Shown here in pieces: positions 15,540-18,567 of a stretch of 18,567 nt of DNA. The stretch is from SVTX01 sp045132775 (GTDB lineage Bacteria; Bacillota; Clostridia; Oscillospirales; CAG-272): contig JBGUSX010000088.1 of the NCBI GenBank assembly GCA_045132775.1, positions 1 through 18,567 on the forward strand. The letters are read 5' to 3'. The notes below the pieces were generated by a model, which was given only the letters and a program-made list of their open reading frames with translations, was not told the DNA's origin and ran no database searches. Position 1 is the stretch's first letter. Every line of letters starts with the position of its first letter. Made by a program: the position numbers and the translations under genes.

Positions 15540-16267
15540 GAATAGTAGCTTTCGCATCGAGAAACACAAAGGAGATATTGCGCGATCCACTAAACCTTGC
15601 CTTTGGATTCGGATTTCCGCTTGTTCTTATACTACTTTTGAGTGCGATACAGGCAAGCATACCCGTTAGTCTGTTTGAGATCGATAGCCTGACACCGGGA
15701 ATATGTGTATTCGGTCTCTCGTTTATGACACTCTTTTCGGCAACCCTCATCTCAAAAGACAGACAGAGCGCACTTTTGCAAAGACTGTATACGACACCGA
15801 TGACACCGACCGATTTTATCCTCGGATATACCCTGCCAATAATTCCGATATCTGTCGTGCAAAGCATCGTCACATATATCACAGCTCTTTGCTTAGGTCT
15901 TGAGCTTACGGTGAATATTCTGTATTCGATAGTCTTTATCATACCGATATCATTGCTCTATATCGCCTTAGGTCTGCTTTTCGGAAGTATACTTAACGAT
16001 AAGCAAGTAGGCGGCATCTGCGGCGCACTTCTGACCAACCTTTCCGCGTGGCTGTCGGGCATCTGGTTCGATCTTGAGCTTGTCGGCGGAGCGTTTAAGC
16101 AGATCGCCTATGCCTTGCCCTTCGTTCATGCGGTCGAGCTTGAAAGATCGGTCTTGAACGGCAATTTTACCGATATATTTCCGCATCTTGCTTGGGTACT
16201 CGGATATTCAGTGATCTCCCTCGCCCTCGCAGCGCTTCTGTTCCTGCGACAGATGAAAAGGCAATAA
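15536..16267 (+). CDS. ABC-2 type transporter permease
   Basis: The 243-residue membrane protein has six predicted transmembrane segments (about 21-40, 54-74, 96-121, 128-150, 158-180, 218-238). The loop SKDRQSALLQRLYTTPMTPTDF (73-94) is the typical cytosolic coupling region of ABC-2 permeases, with the LxxLxxTP pattern. It overlaps the ATPase gene by four bases and has GGGGGTGAGGG as ribosome site. It is the last gene of the LytTR-DUF3021-ABC operon. A repeat element begins 14 bases after its stop codon. No intrinsic terminator lies directly behind it; the nearest hairpin is at 16550-16577. Confidence 0.92.
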   Translation: MRIVAFASRNTKEILRDPLNLAFGFGFPLVLILLLSAIQASIPVSLFEIDSLTPGICVFGLSFMTLFSATLISKDRQSALLQRLYTTPMTPTDFILGYTLPIIPISVVQSIVTYITALCLGLELTVNILYSIVFIIPISLLYIALGLLFGSILNDKQVGGICGALLTNLSAWLSGIWFDLELVGGAFKQIAYALPFVHAVELERSVLNGNFTDIFPHLAWVLGYSVISLALAALLFLRQMKRQ

Positions 16268-16280
16268 AATAAGAATACAT

Positions 16281-16530
16281 TTTCAAATTTAGATTTGTCG
16301 AACTGATTGGATTATCTTCACGTCAACAAATTTTCTTGCGATTACGCTTTGCGAGAGGCTTCTCCCTGGGGAGAGGCTCCGCGTAAGCGGTGGTGAGGGG
16401 TTGCATCACAAAGAAAATTGCCCCCTCATCCGTCGGCAAGCCGCCACCTTCTCCCCGAGGAGAAGGCTCACGCAAAGCGTAATTAATCAAAAATTTGATG
16501 CCGTGAAACACACCTATAAATTGCAATTTA
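16281..16530. repeat. Repeat element, copy 3: near-palindromic 250-bp element
   Basis: The left end is TTTCAAATTTAGATTTGTCG and the right end TAAATTGCAATTTA (16517-16530). Inside, ATTACGCTTTGCG (16341-16353) is mirrored by CGCAAAGCGTAAT (16471-16483). CTTCTCC is mirrored by GGAGAAG and GGTGAGGGG by CCCCCTCATC, so bases 16341-16483 can form one long imperfect hairpin. It shares family ends with copies 1, 2 and 4 and starts 14 bases after the permease stop. Confidence 0.82.
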
Positions 16531-16549
16531 CCAATCCGCACACCGAAAA

Positions 16550-16577
16550 AAACAGCCCCTTTTGCGAGGGGCTGTTT
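16550..16577. terminator. Intrinsic terminator hairpin, possibly bidirectional
   Basis: AAACAGCCCC (16550-16559) pairs with GGGGCTGTTT (16568-16577) around an eight-base loop. On the plus strand only TTTC follows. On the minus strand the stem is followed by a run of seven T, so it is stronger there. It is the nearest hairpin that could end the ABC operon transcript. Confidence 0.7.
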
Positions 16578-16640
16578 CTTGTCTCTCCTTTTCATTGATC
16601 TCCATTGCGTAGCTTTTATGTGCTCATTGAATAATACGTA

Positions 16641-16669
16641 TTGACATTTTTACTATAAAGGTTTATAAT
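16641..16669 (+). promoter_or_regulatory. Sigma-A promoter of the GH5-like gene
   Basis: TTGACA (16641-16646) and TATAAT (16664-16669) have a 17-base spacer, about 70 bases before the ATG. Confidence 0.92.
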
Positions 16670-16737
16670 TCAGATGAAATAAAAATGTGAAAGAAAGAAA
16701 TAACTTTAAATAATAACTTTTTGTTCAGGAGATCATT

Positions 16738-17931
16738 ATGAGATTTGGTGTAAATTATATTCCGTCAAAAAATTGGTTGCATAATTGGATAGATTTCGAT
16801 GAATCGTCGGTAAAAAAGGACCTTGAGACTATAAAGTCGATAGGACTTGACCATATTCGCGCGCATCTTATCTGGCCGTATTTTCAGGTCAATCCAACCG
16901 CTATGTCATCAACGGCAATGAAAAATCTCGAGCGTTTTGTGAGAATTTGCGAGGAGGTAGGGCTTGATTTCTGCCTCAGTCTGTTTACGGGATGGATGAG
17001 CGGATTTTATTTTATCCCGTCCTTTGTGAGTATGCATTGGGGCTTTTCAATGTTTTCGGGAGAAAAAGAGAGGGAATATCAGCGCTTCTATATCCGTAAT
17101 ATTGCCGCAGTAGTGTGCGATAGCCCGAGATTTCTCGGATTTGACCTCGGAAACGAGCTTTCTTGCATAACGGGATTGGATAAGAATACCACGATCGAGA
17201 TCAACGACGGTTGGCAAAGAGATATGCTTGCGGTGTGTGAGGAGTGCGCACCCGGGAAGCTCCATAATAACGGAGTTGACCACCAGCCGTGGTTTGCCGA
17301 GCGTGCGTTTTCAAGAAACGGGCTTGTAAGTGAGGGCTCGATCACCCCGTTGCATACCTGGGTAAAATTCACGGGCGCAATGGAGCACGGAGGCGTCCTG
17401 TCAACGTCGAGCATACATATAGCGGAATATATGGCTGAATTGACAAAGGCATACAGTAAGGATCAAAACCGAAAGATCTGGATCCAGGAGTTCGGATGCT
17501 CAAAGCTTTGGCTCGAGAGAGAAGGGGAAAGCATTGAGCAGTTTGTGCGCGATAGCTTCCGCGTTATCTGTGAGACAGAAAACGTCTGGGGACTTACCTG
17601 GTGGTGCTCGCACGACCTATCCCCGGAGCTTACGGGATATGATCCTCTTGAATACGACCTCGGACTTATCGATATTAACAATGATCTGAAGCCTGCGGCA
17701 AAGGTGCTTGCAGAATTGATCGCGGAATATAAAAAGCAACCGATCGTTCCGATCCGCAGAAACGAGGCGATCATATATCACCCGGCCGATTCGGACGAGA
17801 ACAGATGGCAGCCTGCAAAAGAGTTTATGGATGTGGTTGAAAAGGGACACAGACCTGCCATAATATTAAAGGAACACGCAAACGACCGCGAGTATCTTGC
17901 ATCAAGAGGGATAGATACGATTATCGAATAA
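16738..17931 (+). CDS. Glycoside hydrolase family 5-like (clan GH-A) protein, mannanase/cellulase fold
   Basis: The 397-residue protein without signal peptide has the layout of a clan GH-A TIM barrel. The N-terminus is MRFGVNYIPSKNW and an early strand contains HIRAHLIWPYFQ (39-50). The acid/base is in FDLGNELS (135-142, E140) and the nucleophile in KIWIQEFG (246-253, E251). TWWCSHDLS closes the barrel. The tail beyond about 335 is a short extra region with no clear domain. It should act in the cytosol on imported beta-linked oligosaccharides; mannan or glucan fragments are plausible but not shown. AGGAG lies before the ATG. The gene is alone, with its own promoter, and sits between repeat copies 3 and 4. 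Confidence 0.85.
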   Translation: MRFGVNYIPSKNWLHNWIDFDESSVKKDLETIKSIGLDHIRAHLIWPYFQVNPTAMSSTAMKNLERFVRICEEVGLDFCLSLFTGWMSGFYFIPSFVSMHWGFSMFSGEKEREYQRFYIRNIAAVVCDSPRFLGFDLGNELSCITGLDKNTTIEINDGWQRDMLAVCEECAPGKLHNNGVDHQPWFAERAFSRNGLVSEGSITPLHTWVKFTGAMEHGGVLSTSSIHIAEYMAELTKAYSKDQNRKIWIQEFGCSKLWLEREGESIEQFVRDSFRVICETENVWGLTWWCSHDLSPELTGYDPLEYDLGLIDINNDLKPAAKVLAELIAEYKKQPIVPIRRNEAIIYHPADSDENRWQPAKEFMDVVEKGHRPAIILKEHANDREYLASRGIDTIIE

Positions 17932-17949
17932 TAACGTCCTTTCGGCGAA

Positions 17950-18070
17950 TTTCAAATTTTGATTTGTCGAACGGTTTGGTTTATCTTCACGGCAACAAAT
18001 TTCCTTTTCGGGTTCGCTTTGCGTCCGTAGGGGAGGGGCGTGCCCCTCCCGCTCAACGAACGTGTATAAA
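17950..18070. repeat. Repeat element, copy 4 (left part)
   Basis: Bases 17950-18023 match 16281-16353 in direct orientation at roughly 85%, by eye. The match includes TTTCAAATTT, GATTTGTCGAAC, TTATCTTCACG and CGCTTTGCG. It then diverges into the hairpin GGGAGGGGC/GCCCCTCCC (18031-18050). No TAAATTGCAATTTA right end is present, so the right boundary (about 18070) is uncertain and the copy may be truncated. It starts 19 bases after the GH5 stop codon. Confidence 0.7.
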
Positions 18071-18134
18071 ACCCTTATGTCTAAAGAAGAAACAAATGCT
18101 TTAGAACTAAACGGGAAGCTGAAATAATTAAAAA

Positions 18135-18190
18135 AGAATCGTATCGGTAATGCATGCTTTATGCATAACGCTAATACGATTCTATTTTTT
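18135..18190 (+). terminator. Intrinsic terminator, probably for the GH5-like transcript
   Basis: AGAATCGTAT (18135-18144) pairs with ATACGATTCT (18174-18183). An inner ATGCAT/ATGCAT stem (18150-18155, 18161-18166) stacks within it, and ATTTTTT follows. A-rich sequence on the other side makes it possibly bidirectional. Confidence 0.82.
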
Positions 18191-18201
18191 ATGCTTTGCT
18201 A

Positions 18202-18230
18202 TTTACAAATCTAAAAATATATGTTATAAT
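18202..18230 (+). promoter_or_regulatory. Sigma-A promoter of the structured leader RNA
   Basis: TTTACA (18202-18207) and TATAAT (18225-18230) have a 17-base spacer. The predicted start, about 18236-18238, coincides with the first base of the leader's closing helix at 18237. Confidence 0.88.
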
Positions 18231-18236
18231 ACTGAT

Positions 18237-18452
18237 GCTACACAAATTCATTTTTAGTATGGGTGTTTTTTCCTCAGGAGGGAAATATACCCTCTTTTTC
18301 CCATACGTTCAGATAGGACTTTTTGCTATGGTAAAAATGCAAACCCGCCTGTCTGAATGATGAAATAAATGCTCATACTGTACAGAATTTGTGTAGCGAC
18401 AATTGGAGTTTGCGTTTTTCGGTGCGCGGCTTCGGTTGGCGCACCTTTTTTT
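18237..18452 (+). ncRNA. Structured leader RNA of unknown class (riboswitch-like or stand-alone RNA)
   Basis: The RNA of about 216 nt begins at the predicted transcription start. P1 is a perfect 13-bp helix, 18237-18249 with 18385-18397. Inside, P2 is GTATGGG (18257-18263) with CCCATAC (18300-18306), capped by GAGGG/CCCTC (18278-18282, 18290-18294). P3 is TTCAGATAGG (18308-18317) with CCTGTCTGAA (18348-18357). P3's large loop (18333-18344) can pair for 12 bp with 18408-18419, a possible pseudoknot next to the terminator. The RNA ends at a strong intrinsic terminator, and a lipoprotein gene with its ribosome site follows at once. This is the layout of a transcription-attenuating leader, or of an independent small RNA with read-through. 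I do not recognise a known riboswitch core. Structure is by eye only. Confidence 0.72.
18421..18452 (+). terminator. Intrinsic terminator at the end of the leader RNA
   Basis: GGTGCGC (18421-18427) pairs with GCGCACC (18439-18445), with an inner TTCG-loop mini-stem, followed by seven T (18446-18452). It lies 31 bases before the lipoprotein ATG, so the gene depends on read-through or antitermination unless another promoter exists. Confidence 0.95.
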
Positions 18453-18483
18453 ACCGAAAAAACTATAATTTAGGAGAAGAAAA

Positions 18484-18567
18484 ATGAAAAAAATCATCTC
18501 ACTTATGTTCGTATTGTTTACCGTTGTGTTGTTTGTAGCTTGTGATAACGCTGAATTGCCGGAATCC
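18484..18567 (+). CDS. Probable lipoprotein, N-terminal part only (runs off the window)
   Basis: Twenty-eight codons are visible. MKKIISLMFVLFTVVLFVAC is a lipoprotein-type signal: two lysines, a hydrophobic core, and a lipobox-like FVAC with Cys20 as the likely lipidated residue. The mature chain starts CDNAELPES. TAGGAG lies seven to eight bases before the ATG. The product would be anchored to the outer face of the membrane. Its function cannot be told from this fragment. The gene lies downstream of a structured leader and terminator, so it is probably controlled by attenuation. Confidence 0.75.
   Translation, partial: MKKIISLMFVLFTVVLFVACDNAELPES

Larger units (their letters stand above)
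16268..16640. other. Gene-free gap after the ABC operon
   Basis: The gap holds repeat copy 3 (16281-16530), a hairpin terminator (16550-16577) and AT-rich sequence leading to the GH5 promoter. Reading frames here run across the repeat palindromes and lack ribosome sites. Confidence 0.75.
17932..18201. other. Gene-free gap after the GH5-like gene
   Basis: The gap holds repeat copy 4 and an intrinsic terminator. A 16-codon frame at 18077-18127 has no ribosome site and is not called. Confidence 0.7.

Noticed and set aside
18031..18050. GGGAGGGGC/GCCCCTCCC hairpin as terminator of the GH5 gene
   Set aside because: No T-run follows; it is better seen as the core stem of repeat copy 4. The hairpin at 18135-18183 is the likelier terminator.
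18077..18127. Small open frame of 16 codons (MSKEETNALELNGKLK)
   Set aside because: It has no ribosome site and no promoter, and lies between a repeat and a terminator. It may be a remnant but cannot be supported as a gene.
18464..18469. TATAAT just before the lipoprotein gene as an independent promoter
   Set aside because: No -35 exists at 16-18 bases, and the resulting transcript would start at the ribosome binding site.

Overview
The window looks like chromosome from an anaerobic gut-type member of the Bacillota (class Clostridia). The reasons are strong sigma-A promoters with 17-18 base spacers, AGGAGG-like ribosome binding sites, an mcsA-mcsB-clpC stress operon, a biotin-dependent sodium-pump decarboxylase operon, a LytTR/DUF3021 regulatory pair, and intracellular glycoside hydrolases. 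No ribosomal RNA, tRNA, CRISPR array, transposase or phage gene is visible.

Layout. Bases 1-5657 hold four minus-strand genes: a threonine aldolase with its own promoter, and the operon mcsA-mcsB-clpC. An exact 57-base inverted repeat (69-125 and 5376-5432) flanks this block, and these are the only minus-strand genes in the window. Bases 5733-10845 are one plus-strand operon with promoter and terminator. It encodes a short carboxyltransferase of the MmdA/PccB type, an OadG-like gamma subunit, a biotin carrier, the OadB/MmdB sodium pump, and an OadA/5S-type carboxyltransferase that has no biotin domain of its own. Bases 10882-13806 hold a monocistronic 925-residue family 2 glycoside hydrolase. 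Bases 13872-16267 are a coupled operon: LytTR regulator, DUF3021 membrane protein, ABC ATPase, ABC permease. Bases 16641-17931 hold a family 5-like glycoside hydrolase between two related repeat elements. Bases 18202-18567 hold a promoter, a structured leader of about 216 nt ending in an intrinsic terminator, and the first 28 codons of a probable lipoprotein.

The two most unusual signals are these. (1) The McsB homologue aligns along its whole length with arginine kinases but has lost the catalytic motifs (Cys to Ser, NEEDH, RGxxGE), while McsA keeps its zinc ligands and ClpC keeps the phosphoarginine-reading glutamates. It looks like a pseudokinase kept in its operon. (2) The leader RNA before the terminal lipoprotein gene has a perfect 13-bp closing helix that begins at the predicted transcription start, two internal hairpins, a 12-bp long-range pairing next to the terminator, and then the terminator itself. 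I cannot assign it to a known riboswitch class. In addition, a family of hairpin-rich elements of about 250-300 bp ending in TAAATTGCAATTTA occurs four times, three of them next to gene 3' ends.

All homology statements come from reading motifs and recalling family sequences; no database search was run.
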